DNA of 64,000 nt from Confluentibacter sediminis (GTDB lineage Bacteria; Bacteroidota; Bacteroidia; Flavobacteriales; Flavobacteriaceae). The stretch covers positions 116,657 through 180,656 of the forward strand of contig NZ_QKPO01000013.1 of the NCBI RefSeq assembly GCF_003258355.1. The letters are read 5' to 3'. The notes beneath the pieces were generated by a model. The model was not told the origin of the DNA, did no database searches, and was given only the letters and a program-made list of their open reading frames with translations. A program made the position numbers and the translations under genes. Below are positions 53,690 to 62,560 of this stretch, piece by piece. Position 1 is the first letter of the stretch, and every line of letters begins with the position of its first letter.

Positions 53690-53825
53690 AGAGGGATGCT
53701 TTGGCACGCCTGTGTTGTCTTTTATTCTTTCTATAGCGCTGCCATGCCCCTTAAAAAAGCCTTGAACAGCGCACAACAGGACTCCTTTTCGCTTCCCTCA
53801 AACCGGTTTAAATGGGTTCTGATTT
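53690..53825. repeat. Intergenic element with nested inverted repeats upstream of guaA
   Basis: GCGCTG (53736-53741) pairs with CAGCGC (53767-53772). Immediately outside, CCTGT-GT-TGT (53709-53718) pairs with ACAACAGG (53773-53780), so a bulged stem-loop of about 70 bases can form. The sequence is richer in G+C than the surrounding gaps and looks conserved in character, like an intergenic repeat or structured RNA. I cannot name it. Confidence 0.4.
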
Positions 53826-55199
53826 TTAAACCATGGAATCTAATATCATGGCGATGTCATGTTCTGTGGTATCTGGATTTATAAAGCAAAAGCGCGAAAC
53901 GGTTTCAAAGGTATTGCCTATTCGCCATTTGGTTGGAGTGACCAATGCAAATCCTTTTCTATGATTTTCATAGGTCCAATGCGTATAATCTTCTGGAGTC
54001 CACCCGATTCTTCTGTATAGCACGCAGGATAAACTGGGTTCTCTTACCAATTCTACATAGGGTCTGTCTTCAATGAGTTTCCCTGCTATTTGTGCCAATT
54101 CCAAGCCTCGTTCCACCGCTTCCTTATATCTATCGGTGCCATGCATGGCTAAGGAAAACCATAACGGTAAGCCTCTTACCCGTCGTGTTAATTGTATTTG
54201 ATAATCGGTGGGATTAAACCCTTGTGCGCCTTCATCTTTAAAAATATCGAGATAGGACCCATCTTGGGAATGGGCTTTCTTGGCCAATTCTGGTTGTTTA
54301 TAAATTACGGCTCCACAATCGTAGGGGGAAAACAGCCATTTATGGGGGTCGATGGTGATGCTATCGGCTTTTTCAATGCCATGGAATAAATGCCTCACGG
54401 AATCGGCTACCAAGGCTCCACCGCCATAGGCTGCATCGATATGAAACCAAAGCTGTTCTTTTTCGCAAATAGCCGCAATGCCTGACAGGTCATCAATGAT
54501 ACCGGCATTGGTGGTTCCGCCTGTGCCTACAACGGCAAACAAGCGTTTCCGTTGATTTTCGGGCAGGCTATCTATGGTTTGCTGAAGGGCTTGGGCTTCC
54601 AATTTGTCTTCTGTTTCCACCAATAACACATCTACATCTACCACTTTTGCCATGGCTTTTACGGATGAATGTGCTCCAATGGAGGTGATGATGATGCCTT
54701 TTTCACTTTTGTTTTGCTCATGTAAATCTCTCCAATGCTCTCTAGCTGTGACAATGGCCGATAAATTAGCGGCTGTGCCTCCACTGGTAAATACCCCAAA
54801 AGCACCTTCGGGCAATCCGGTTAAGGACACCATCCATGCCATGGCTTCATTTTCACAAAATATACCGCCGGCGCCTTCCATCCAATAGGCACCGTGAATG
54901 CTTGATGCCGAGGTTACCAAATCGAACATGATAGCGGCCCGTGTTGGTGAGGCCGGTACAAAAGCCAAATTACGGGGATGGTCTACCGGGACATTGGCAT
55001 GCATTAAATGTTTCTTCCATAAATTAAAGGCGACTTCTCCTCCTATCCCTTTTTCTGTAATGGTGTCGCCTACCAGGGCTTTTAATTCTTCAAACTTTCT
55101 GGGTTTACCAATTTTACGATTGGTTGCTGAAATTCTATCAATGGCATATTTCATGACATCCATAGTCATTTCAACTAATTCTATATCTATTTTGTGCAT
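53826..55199 (-). CDS. PLP-dependent group II amino-acid decarboxylase-like protein
   Basis: The 457-residue enzyme has the group II decarboxylase fold: substrate-side HANVPVDHPRNLAFVP, cofactor region FTSGGTAANLSAI, Asp in WFHIDAAYGGGAL and the Schiff-base Lys in TIDPHKWLF (about residue 300). The family covers aromatic-L-amino-acid, glutamate and 2,4-diaminobutyrate decarboxylases; the substrate cannot be told from the sequence alone. It starts four bases after the stop of bshC, so the two are co-transcribed. Confidence 0.9.
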   Translation of the reverse strand: MHKIDIELVEMTMDVMKYAIDRISATNRKIGKPRKFEELKALVGDTITEKGIGGEVAFNLWKKHLMHANVPVDHPRNLAFVPASPTRAAIMFDLVTSASSIHGAYWMEGAGGIFCENEAMAWMVSLTGLPEGAFGVFTSGGTAANLSAIVTAREHWRDLHEQNKSEKGIIITSIGAHSSVKAMAKVVDVDVLLVETEDKLEAQALQQTIDSLPENQRKRLFAVVGTGGTTNAGIIDDLSGIAAICEKEQLWFHIDAAYGGGALVADSVRHLFHGIEKADSITIDPHKWLFSPYDCGAVIYKQPELAKKAHSQDGSYLDIFKDEGAQGFNPTDYQIQLTRRVRGLPLWFSLAMHGTDRYKEAVERGLELAQIAGKLIEDRPYVELVREPSLSCVLYRRIGWTPEDYTHWTYENHRKGFALVTPTKWRIGNTFETVSRFCFINPDTTEHDIAMILDSMV

Positions 55200-55203
55200 G
55201 GAT

Positions 55204-56802
55204 TTATAAGGTTATAATAACAAATTCACTTTTTAGGGGGTGTAGGTTTTTGATGAGATGAGGAATCAGGGCCTCACCGTATTCTAAATAAAATTCAGAG
55301 ACATTGGTGTTTCGTTCTTGGAGCCCTTGATTTGGGAATAAGTCGTTTTGAAGGTCGGTCATTCGGGATACTTGTTCTGCCAACTTGTTTTTCTGGGCTT
55401 TGAGCAAGCGTTTTTCAAGATGACCGAGTCCTTTTAACTGTTTTACTTCCTGGGCTTTTACAGCTCCTAGAAAGGATTTATCGGTTTGCTCTGCTAATTT
55501 ATATAAGGCTTCAAACTGTTCTTGTAAATGCTTTTTTTGAGGCGTAAAGTCAATGTCTATATTTGAAATTTCCCGTACTTTTTTATTGATGAGGGCATCG
55601 CGTTTTAAGAAAAGATCTTGATTTGTAATGCCCATGGCTTCTAATTTATCGGATTGCTTTTCGGTTTTAATCAACACTGAATTTCTTAAAAGCAAGATGG
55701 GGAATGGTACCTGTACGGTATTAAAAAAGTCTTTTAATTGCAGCCAATAGGCCAACTCGCCGCCACCGCCAATGTAACAGAGATTTGGCAATATGACTTC
55801 CTGGTATAAGGGCCGCATGATGACGTTGGGCGAAAACCGTTCGGGGTGTTTATTGACTTCTTCCAAGATGGCGGTTTTTGTCCATGTTATATTGGTGTCC
55901 ACCACACTGTAGATGCCATTTTCACACACGATGCGTTCGCGTAAGTTTTCTTTTAAATAGAATATATTTATCTCCCGAGGGTTTACTTGTATGCCGTAAT
56001 TTTTTGAAAGCTGCTCATTGGTTTTAGAAACGGCTTTAAAGGAGGTTTCGTTTAAAAGCTCATTTTCTATAAAGGGGATAAACATTGTTTTTAATTCGGC
56101 ATCGGCTGCATCTATAATAACCAAGCCATAGTCCTTAAACAATTCATTTGCCAAATAGCGCGTCGCATCGGCTAAGTTGTCATGCTCTAAATAGGCTTTT
56201 TTGAACAGTGTTTTTAAAAACTCTGCTTGCTTGGTCTGTCCTAATTCCAAAGAAAACAACTTAAAAACCGCTTCTAAGCCTTCGGTTGACAACTCTCCAA
56301 CGGCCCCTTGTGAATCTTTTTCCCAATGTATTTTTTTGCCTTTAAAATTGAAATAATTGATTTCTTCAAAATCATGGTCTTCTGTAGCCATCCAATACAC
56401 AGGCACAAAATCATGGTCGGGATAGGCCGCTTTTAATTCTTTGGCCAGATTGATGGTGGATACTATTTTGTACAAAAAGTATAGTGGCCCTGTGAATAAG
56501 TTTAATTGATGCCCCGTGGTGACCGTAAATGTTTTTTCAGATTTTAAGCTTTCTATATGTGCTGTCGTTAGTTCTGAAGCGTCTATATGGGCATATTGTT
56601 TTTTTAAAACGGATGCCAACACCCTGCGTTGGGTGGTTGAAACAAAGGTGGACTGTGCTTTTTCTTCCAGTTGTTCCTTAAAATTATCTAAGTGGGGGAA
56701 TCTATTGTAGAACTGATGTAAGTCTGGTTTTTCATCTAAGTAATCACAAATCAGGGATGAAAAATAGGCGGTGCTCCTAAAATTAACAAAATCAGTTGGC
56801 AT
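55204..56802 (-). CDS. bshC: Bacillithiol biosynthesis cysteine-adding enzyme BshC
   Basis: BshC adds cysteine to glucosaminyl-malate, the last step of bacillithiol synthesis. The 532-residue protein matches the family over its length: TVTTGHQLNLFTGPLYFLYKIVSTINLAK, VPVYWMATEDHDFEEIN, FSPNVIMRPLYQEVILPNLCYIGGGGELAYWLQLK. The start MPTDFVNF at 56802 gives the usual length; an upstream start would add 19 residues. BshA and BshB are not in the window. It is the first gene of a transcript with the decarboxylase gene. Confidence 0.95.
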   Translation of the reverse strand: MPTDFVNFRSTAYFSSLICDYLDEKPDLHQFYNRFPHLDNFKEQLEEKAQSTFVSTTQRRVLASVLKKQYAHIDASELTTAHIESLKSEKTFTVTTGHQLNLFTGPLYFLYKIVSTINLAKELKAAYPDHDFVPVYWMATEDHDFEEINYFNFKGKKIHWEKDSQGAVGELSTEGLEAVFKLFSLELGQTKQAEFLKTLFKKAYLEHDNLADATRYLANELFKDYGLVIIDAADAELKTMFIPFIENELLNETSFKAVSKTNEQLSKNYGIQVNPREINIFYLKENLRERIVCENGIYSVVDTNITWTKTAILEEVNKHPERFSPNVIMRPLYQEVILPNLCYIGGGGELAYWLQLKDFFNTVQVPFPILLLRNSVLIKTEKQSDKLEAMGITNQDLFLKRDALINKKVREISNIDIDFTPQKKHLQEQFEALYKLAEQTDKSFLGAVKAQEVKQLKGLGHLEKRLLKAQKNKLAEQVSRMTDLQNDLFPNQGLQERNTNVSEFYLEYGEALIPHLIKNLHPLKSEFVIITL

Positions 56803-57292
56803 AGAATATGTAAAATTTAATGTATAAACCCGTTGTGCATTCCGAAAACAACTTGTCAATTCGGGTGTTTTTTACAATGTTTAAGGCGTAAAACAGCTAT
56901 CGAGACGTCTATTTTAGTCATTAAAACAGGCATCTCGGTACGATTTTCTATTGAAAATCACTCGAATGGACAGGCTTTGATGTTTGATATCTCAAATCCA
57001 CAATGCGTGTGTAAATATAAGGGTATTGCATTTTTAAATTCTAAAAAAATCGTTAAGAGTTTCACTTTTCCTCCGTTTTATGTCGTGGTATGTGCGCTTA
57101 AAATAACGGGAAACTCTTTTAAAATTTAGTTCATCTGACTTTAAAAATGCCCGTGTTGCTTTACTATTTCTTTACATGTTTAACATACAACTAACTCTAA
57201 TTTAATCAAACGACCTTATTAAGTTAACGACGCGTCGGCGGTGCCAGAATATCTTTGGAAGCATATAAAACAACCGAAAAACAACTTATTTT
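56803..57292. other. Divergent intergenic region between bshC and the PhoX-like gene
   Basis: This stretch of 490 bases has no credible gene. It contains a small hairpin (GATTTTC-TATT-GAAAATC at about 56941-56958), a direct-repeat-like block TTTACATG-TTTAACAT (57171-57186) and a promoter-like element at 57224-57257. Confidence 0.5.
57224..57257 (+). promoter_or_regulatory. Promoter-like element of the PhoX-like gene
   Basis: TATCTTTG at 57250-57257 matches TAnnTTTG, with TTA (not TTG) 23 bases upstream. It leaves a leader of about 30 bases before the ATG at 57293. Confidence 0.5.
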
Positions 57293-58834
57293 ATGAACAA
57301 ATTACTCAAATTATTTTTAGTACTTTTTGTATTGACCTCGGCTGGTACGGCGCTTATTAGCTGTGAAGGCGACGATGGCGTTAACGGCGTTAACGGAAAG
57401 GATGGAAAAGATGGAAAGGATGGTGAAGATGGCGACGATTTTGTGCCTGTTGCCACTATGTTTTCCAATAAGTCTGCTACGAAACCTTTAGTAGCGATGT
57501 CTCCCCAATTTAATTTTGTGGAAGTTTACTCTTTAATATCGACTCCTGATGTGATTGATGGTACCTTTCAAATTGCGGGTTCTGCCGATGGTGCTGGGTT
57601 TTTAAAAGACGGCACGGGGTATATGTATGTGGTAAATTGTGAAGATAGTTATGCTGTTGCAAGAATCCATTTAGATGAAAACCTGATGCCTACTTCTGGA
57701 GATTATTTATTAAATTCCGGGGTGGCGGATTTTGCTAGACAGTGTTCTGGTACCATGTGGGAAAAGGCCATTCATGGTGGTGATAAAGACATCTTTTTAT
57801 CGGCTTCTGAAAGTATTGCTTACGATGTGAAGGGAATTGATCCTTGGGTAACGACCCCAACGCCTACGGCGGATTTTGGTTTGGATGCTTTAGGAGAGTT
57901 TGCTTGGGAAAATGCGGTGCCGCTTCCTAAAGACACCTATCCTGGGAAAACGGTTATTATTGGTGGCGACGATGACTCGAGTGGTTCTAAAGGGCAGGTA
58001 GCCATGTATTATTCTACGGCTGGGGATGCGGATTTTACTGGCGGAAAGATTTATGTGTTAAGATTCAAACAAATCTCTGATGGTGCGGGTGGCGTGCAGG
58101 CTGTGGCTCCTAATACTATTTATGATGAGGGCAGTTTAGACTTCGGAAACACATATGATGTTGAATTTGTGGAGATTGAAGATGGTGCTGCTTTAACGCA
58201 ATCGGAAATGGAAACGGCTTGTATGGATGTGTTCGCGTCTCAATTTATTAGAGTGGAGGATGTGGATTACCAAAAAGGAAGTGCTGCCAACGCTAAAAAT
58301 GTATTTTTTGCCGTGACTGGTTTAGGCCCTAACACTGGCTCTAGTAATGATTGGGGAACGGTTTACAAATTGGTATTGGATCCGACGAACCCCTTGGTTG
58401 GAAAGTTAAAACAAATTGTAAGTGGCAACACGACTACCAACAATATGGATGGGAACTTAGCTGCTTTACAAAGCCCGGACAACTTATGTGTTACCGAAAA
58501 CTTTGTTTATATCCAGGAAGACCCGAACTCTTTTAGTAAAGGACATCCGGCTCAAATTTACCAAACGGACATCAATGGTAATAACCCCACCAAGGTTTTA
58601 GAATTGGTGGTTAGACAAGATTTATCGCCTACTAAGAGCACTGGTATTGAAGGCGAGTTTGGTTCTTTAATTGATGTTTCAGATAAAGTAGGGGTTCCTG
58701 ATACCTTCATTTTAGCTTTACAGCCTCACTATTGGACCAGCCCGAACTTTAAAAATTTAGATGGGCATACCAACAGTTCCAGAGAAGACGATCAAGCTTC
58801 ACAAATTGTGATTATAAAAGGGCTTCCCAGATAA
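57293..58834 (+). CDS. PhoX-like (DUF839) lipoprotein with collagen-like stalk
   Basis: The 513-residue protein has an SPII signal (ALISC, Cys24), then eight Gly-x-y triplets (residues 26-49, mostly GKDGKD-type), and a beta-propeller domain resembling the alkaline phosphatase PhoX. PhoX-like segments are FIRVEDVDYQKGSAANAKNVFFAVTG, LAALQSPDNLCVTENFVYIQED and the Asp-rich GGDDDSSG. PhoX enzymes are Fe/Ca phosphatases. The acidic residues after the lipid Cys (EGDD) resemble the Bacteroidota surface-lipoprotein export signal, so the protein is probably displayed outside. A terminator follows. Confidence 0.7.
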   Translation: MNKLLKLFLVLFVLTSAGTALISCEGDDGVNGVNGKDGKDGKDGEDGDDFVPVATMFSNKSATKPLVAMSPQFNFVEVYSLISTPDVIDGTFQIAGSADGAGFLKDGTGYMYVVNCEDSYAVARIHLDENLMPTSGDYLLNSGVADFARQCSGTMWEKAIHGGDKDIFLSASESIAYDVKGIDPWVTTPTPTADFGLDALGEFAWENAVPLPKDTYPGKTVIIGGDDDSSGSKGQVAMYYSTAGDADFTGGKIYVLRFKQISDGAGGVQAVAPNTIYDEGSLDFGNTYDVEFVEIEDGAALTQSEMETACMDVFASQFIRVEDVDYQKGSAANAKNVFFAVTGLGPNTGSSNDWGTVYKLVLDPTNPLVGKLKQIVSGNTTTNNMDGNLAALQSPDNLCVTENFVYIQEDPNSFSKGHPAQIYQTDINGNNPTKVLELVVRQDLSPTKSTGIEGEFGSLIDVSDKVGVPDTFILALQPHYWTSPNFKNLDGHTNSSREDDQASQIVIIKGLPR

Positions 58835-58856
58835 TACTTATTATTTATTACACTAA

Positions 58857-58889
58857 AAATGAATCTCCAGTACCTCTGGAGATTCATTT
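58857..58889 (+). terminator. Intrinsic terminator after the PhoX-like gene
   Basis: The stem AAATGAATCTCCAG / CTGGAGATTCATTT with a five-base loop lies between the stop at 58834 and the next gene. It may be partial, since only 18 bases separate it from the following start codon. Confidence 0.8.
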
Positions 58890-58907
58890 GTTTATTAAAA
58901 CTAACTT

Positions 58908-60689
58908 ATGAAACTATCGGCTACTATTTTAGGCTTTTTATTATTACTTTCTACATCTTGTAAAAAAAAGGAGGTTGTTTTAATCCCTGCTCCTGATTGG
59001 AGTTTTGCACAGAATTTTTATTTAGAACACCTCACCCGCTCTATTGCTTATCTGGATAGTTTGAAAGCGGAAGGGTTTGATGGGGCGCAATCTAAATTAT
59101 TTTTCATCAAAGCCCGGGAGGCTTTTAAAATGGCCGAGCCTTATGCGTCTTATTTAAACCCTGAGGTGGGTCATCGTGCCAATGGGCCTGCCCTGCCTGT
59201 GTATAAAGACGATAGTGGGACCATACTTAAGCCTGTGGGGTTTCAAAAAATTGAAGAAAGTATTTATGAGGGGGAAACCAGCCAAGCGGATTTTGACAAC
59301 GAGATGTTTGTTACCAAAGGCATGCTTACGGTTCTTAAGAAGGGTCTTTTAAAAAGAGACTTGAATGCACAACGTTTTTTTATAGCTACGCATCAACAGT
59401 TATTCAGAATTGTTAGTTTAGGGATTTCCGGTTTCGATACGCCTGTTAGCCATTTAGGTCTCCAAGAAAGTAAATTGTCTTTAGAGAGTTTACAAACCGT
59501 GTACGTGCATACGCTTCAGCCTCTTATCCTGAATACAGATAAATCTTTGGATACGGATTTTCAAAACAGCCTTTCTAATGCCATTTTATTTATTGAGCGG
59601 CATCCTGATTTTGAGACCTTCGACAGGTTCACCTTCACCAGGGATTATATGAACCCTATTACCCGGCAGTGGGTGGCCATTAGGAAAGTGAGCAACCTGT
59701 GGGAGCCTAGCACAACGGAACCTTTTAATTATGATGCGCCGACTTTTTTTGAAAAGAACACTTTTAATGTGGGCTTTTTTACGCCTGCAACCAATAAAAA
59801 CCCTACTGAAAAACAGATAGCTCTGGGCGAGAAATTGTTTTTTGATGCTAACCTGTCGGCGAATGGCTCCATGGCCTGCGCTACTTGTCATATTCCCAGT
59901 AAGGGGTATGCGGATGGTATGGCTTTAAACAGCGATAATAAAGGCCACTTGTTACAACGCAACACGCCCACGCTGATAAACACGGTGTTTCAGCAAAGCT
60001 TTTTTTTAGATGGTCGTTCTAATTCTTTATTGGATCAAATCTCCATGGTTTTTACCAACGACAACGAGTTTAACACGAATGTTCATGAGTTTTCGGATGC
60101 TATTTTAAAAGATTCTACTTATATCCAACTATTTAAAGAGGCTTATGGCGGGGTGTCTAAAACCAATAAGGATGTTATTAAGGCCATCTCTTCTTATATT
60201 TCCACTTTACATGATTTTGACTCGAAATTCGATAAAAACATGCGGGGCGAGGTCCATACCTTTACGGAGGACGAAACCCTGGGGTATACTATTTTTATGG
60301 GGAAAGGCTTATGTGCTACCTGTCATTTTATCCCTCTTACCAATGGTACGGTGCCACCTTTTTTTAATGAGACTGAGAAAGAGGTGATTGGGGTTCCTGA
60401 CAGCAACAGGAACCTGGCTTTGGATGATGATTTGGGTTTTTATTGGAAATATGAGGAGGCTTTACATAAGGGCATGTTTAAAACACCTACGCTTAGACAG
60501 GTGTCGATGACGGCTCCTTATATGCATAACGGCATTTATAACAGCTTGGAGGAGGTGGTGGATTTTTACAACAAAGGAGGCGGTGGCGGACTGGGTTTCG
60601 ATTTGGAACACCAAACCTTGCCTTTTGATGAATTAAAGCTTAGTGCCGGGGAGCAAAAAGCCCTTGTTGCTTTTTTAAAAACCTTATAA
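58908..60689 (+). CDS. Di-haem cytochrome c peroxidase-like lipoprotein with extra N-terminal helical domain
   Basis: The 593-residue protein has an SPII signal (LSTSC, Cys18). A helical N-terminal domain (about 30-280) is followed by a MauG/CcpA-type peroxidase domain with two haem sites: CATCH at 324-328 and CATCH at 469-473, with the conserved KTPTLRQVSMTAPYMHNG near 526. The N-terminal domain contains GFQKIEESIYEGE (111-123), which resembles the GxHxxE metal motif of imelysin proteins with Gln in place of His. It likely acts in peroxide or iron metabolism. It follows the PhoX-like gene closely. Confidence 0.85.
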   Translation: MKLSATILGFLLLLSTSCKKKEVVLIPAPDWSFAQNFYLEHLTRSIAYLDSLKAEGFDGAQSKLFFIKAREAFKMAEPYASYLNPEVGHRANGPALPVYKDDSGTILKPVGFQKIEESIYEGETSQADFDNEMFVTKGMLTVLKKGLLKRDLNAQRFFIATHQQLFRIVSLGISGFDTPVSHLGLQESKLSLESLQTVYVHTLQPLILNTDKSLDTDFQNSLSNAILFIERHPDFETFDRFTFTRDYMNPITRQWVAIRKVSNLWEPSTTEPFNYDAPTFFEKNTFNVGFFTPATNKNPTEKQIALGEKLFFDANLSANGSMACATCHIPSKGYADGMALNSDNKGHLLQRNTPTLINTVFQQSFFLDGRSNSLLDQISMVFTNDNEFNTNVHEFSDAILKDSTYIQLFKEAYGGVSKTNKDVIKAISSYISTLHDFDSKFDKNMRGEVHTFTEDETLGYTIFMGKGLCATCHFIPLTNGTVPPFFNETEKEVIGVPDSNRNLALDDDLGFYWKYEEALHKGMFKTPTLRQVSMTAPYMHNGIYNSLEEVVDFYNKGGGGGLGFDLEHQTLPFDELKLSAGEQKALVAFLKTL

Positions 60690-61233
60690 TTATGGTTTAA
60701 ATCTGAGCTGGATTAATCAAAAACGGATGACATATTCATTTTCAAAGTATTAATTGAACTGTCAGGTTGAGCGCCGTCGGAACCTTTATTCATTAGGATG
60801 GTTTGACTGCGTTCAAGTTGCTTTTCATAAAGCTATATTTTTATGTCAACCCATGCTCCAGATCTACGTCATTAAGTTAAGGTAGCACAGATTCTGTTTT
60901 GTTATTCCGACGTATGAGGAATCACTCTTTTTGCTGATGTTATGTGATGTCTCCTTTGTTGACATGACACAAACAAAGCGTCAGGTCATGACCTTGCGTA
61001 CAAGGTGACATGAGCACACAGCATATGATGCATCGTTAAACTTATAAATCTAACTTATACTAAAAAAACCAGAATCGTGCTTATTTATTCTAAAAAAAGG
61101 CGACTATTATAAACCATTTTAGATGCTATATTCATTTAAACGAGCGTGCCTCTGTATTAAAAACATCTAATTATTAGGTAGTTACATTAATATTTCATAC
61201 TTTTAGTAGTCTACTAAACTAAAACTTTAAGTT
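60690..61233. other. Intergenic region with repeat-like fragments
   Basis: These 544 bases contain no gene. They carry an imperfect inverted repeat around GGTTGAGCGCCGTCGGAACC (60762-60781) and GGTTTGACTGCGTTCAA (60800-60816). They also carry TTATTCCGACGTATGAGGAATC (60902-60923) and the hairpin TCATGaCCTTG-CGTA-CAAGGtgaCATGA (60986-61013). These resemble degenerate copies of short repeats that litter flavobacterial genomes. The ACTAAACTAAAAC leader precedes 61234. Confidence 0.5.
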
Positions 61234-62490
61234 ATGAAACGAGGTGTATTTTTTAAATTGACCTGGTTGCTTTTTATGAGCTGTTCGCTTGTGGTTAGCG
61301 CACAAGACACCGCTTCTTTTAAAGAAATTAAAGGCAGCATTATTGACCAAGACAGCAAGAAACCTTTGGTGTTTGCTGATATCGTGATTACGAATTCCAA
61401 TATGAGTGTGGTTACCAATACGGACGGGGAGTTTATTCTAAAAATCCCCAAGGAGCTTTTGGAAGGTACGTTGACGTTTTCCCATTTAGGCTATCATACC
61501 AAGGTGGTCAACATTTCGGAGTATTCCAATAATGACCGTATTTATTTAGAGCCCACGATTATTCAATTGGATGAAGTGAAAATTGCTTCTAAACCTAAAG
61601 ATGCCAAAGCTCTGGTGTTGGAAACTTTAAGCAAAAAAAGCAGTTTATACAGCAACGATAATACTTTAATGACGGCCTTTTACAGGGAAACCATTAAGAA
61701 GCGACGCCGTAACGCATCGTTGTCTGAAGCGGTGGTTAAAATCCACAAGCAGCCTTATAAAAATTACAGGTTTGATGATATTGAGCTTATCAAATCGAGA
61801 AAGAAAACTGATTATTCCAGATTGGATACGTTGGCCTTAAAACTACAGGGTGGGCCGTTTAGCAATTTGTATATTGATTTGATAAAATACCCGGATTTTA
61901 TTTTTGACAAAGAGAATATTGAATACTATACCTTTAGTTTTGATGCTTCTACCCAAATAGACAACAATCCGGTGTATGTGGTGAACTTTAAACAGCTTCC
62001 TAATATGGAAACGCCGCTTTATTATGGAACGTTGTATATTGATGCCGAAACCCTGGCTCTTAAAAGTGCCTTATTTCATTTGAATGTTAAAAACAAAACT
62101 TTGGCTAGCGAGATGTATGTTCGTAAAAAACCGAGACATGCGGATGTGTATCCTACGGAAGCTTCTTATCGGGTGAACTATAGAACCCAAAACGGCAAAT
62201 GGTATTATGCTTATAGTAATATTCTATTAACCTTTAAGGTCAATTGGGAAGGTAAACTTTTTAACAGCACTTATACCTTGAATAGTGAAATGGCCATTAC
62301 GGACTGGAAAATTAATGATATGAAGTTAAGTAAAAACAACAAGCCTTTATTGTTGCCTTCTACCATCTTATCTGATCAGACTTCTGGTTTTGCTGACCCT
62401 GAATTTTGGGGTGCTTATAATATTATTGAACCGGAAAAGTCTATTGAAACTGCCATTGAAAAGATAAAAAAACAGTTGGAACGTACTTAA
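61234..62490 (+). CDS. Carboxypeptidase-like regulatory domain protein
   Basis: The 418-residue exported protein (signal ending VSAQ) starts with a CarboxypepD_reg-like beta domain (about residues 28-110): IKGSIIDQDSKKPLVFADIVITNSNMSVVTNTDGEFILKIP. This is the same module that precedes SusC plugs, but no barrel follows. The remaining 300 residues (LVLETLSKKSSLYSNDNTLMTAFYRETIKKRRR, and beta strands such as YVVNFKQLPNMETPLYYGTLYIDAETLALKSA) form a domain common in Bacteroidota with unknown role. An outer-membrane-associated location is likely. Confidence 0.8.
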   Translation: MKRGVFFKLTWLLFMSCSLVVSAQDTASFKEIKGSIIDQDSKKPLVFADIVITNSNMSVVTNTDGEFILKIPKELLEGTLTFSHLGYHTKVVNISEYSNNDRIYLEPTIIQLDEVKIASKPKDAKALVLETLSKKSSLYSNDNTLMTAFYRETIKKRRRNASLSEAVVKIHKQPYKNYRFDDIELIKSRKKTDYSRLDTLALKLQGGPFSNLYIDLIKYPDFIFDKENIEYYTFSFDASTQIDNNPVYVVNFKQLPNMETPLYYGTLYIDAETLALKSALFHLNVKNKTLASEMYVRKKPRHADVYPTEASYRVNYRTQNGKWYYAYSNILLTFKVNWEGKLFNSTYTLNSEMAITDWKINDMKLSKNNKPLLLPSTILSDQTSGFADPEFWGAYNIIEPEKSIETAIEKIKKQLERT

Positions 62491-62560
62491 ACCTATTAAA
62501 TATTTTATTTACATCATCTTAACAGCCTATAGAACTCGTATATAACCCAAACCTTAACCT

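Noticed and set aside
53696..53884. Plus-strand open frame of 62 codons upstream of guaA
   Set aside because: It overlaps the 3' end of the decarboxylase gene on the other strand and the inverted-repeat element; the sequence has no recognisable domain.
54898..55209. Plus-strand open frame of 103 codons inside the decarboxylase gene
   Set aside because: It lies antisense within a well-conserved gene; its amino-acid pattern follows from the codon structure of the other strand.
56833..57129. Open frame of 98 codons on the plus strand between bshC and the PhoX-like gene
   Set aside because: The composition is not protein-like (rich in Cys and Phe), it has no family features, and it overlaps the bshC leader.
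61234..62490. Carboxypeptidase-regulatory-domain protein as a truncated SusC/TonB receptor
   Set aside because: Only the N-terminal module is shared. There is no plug domain or barrel, and the remaining 300 residues form their own continuous domain without frameshift signs.
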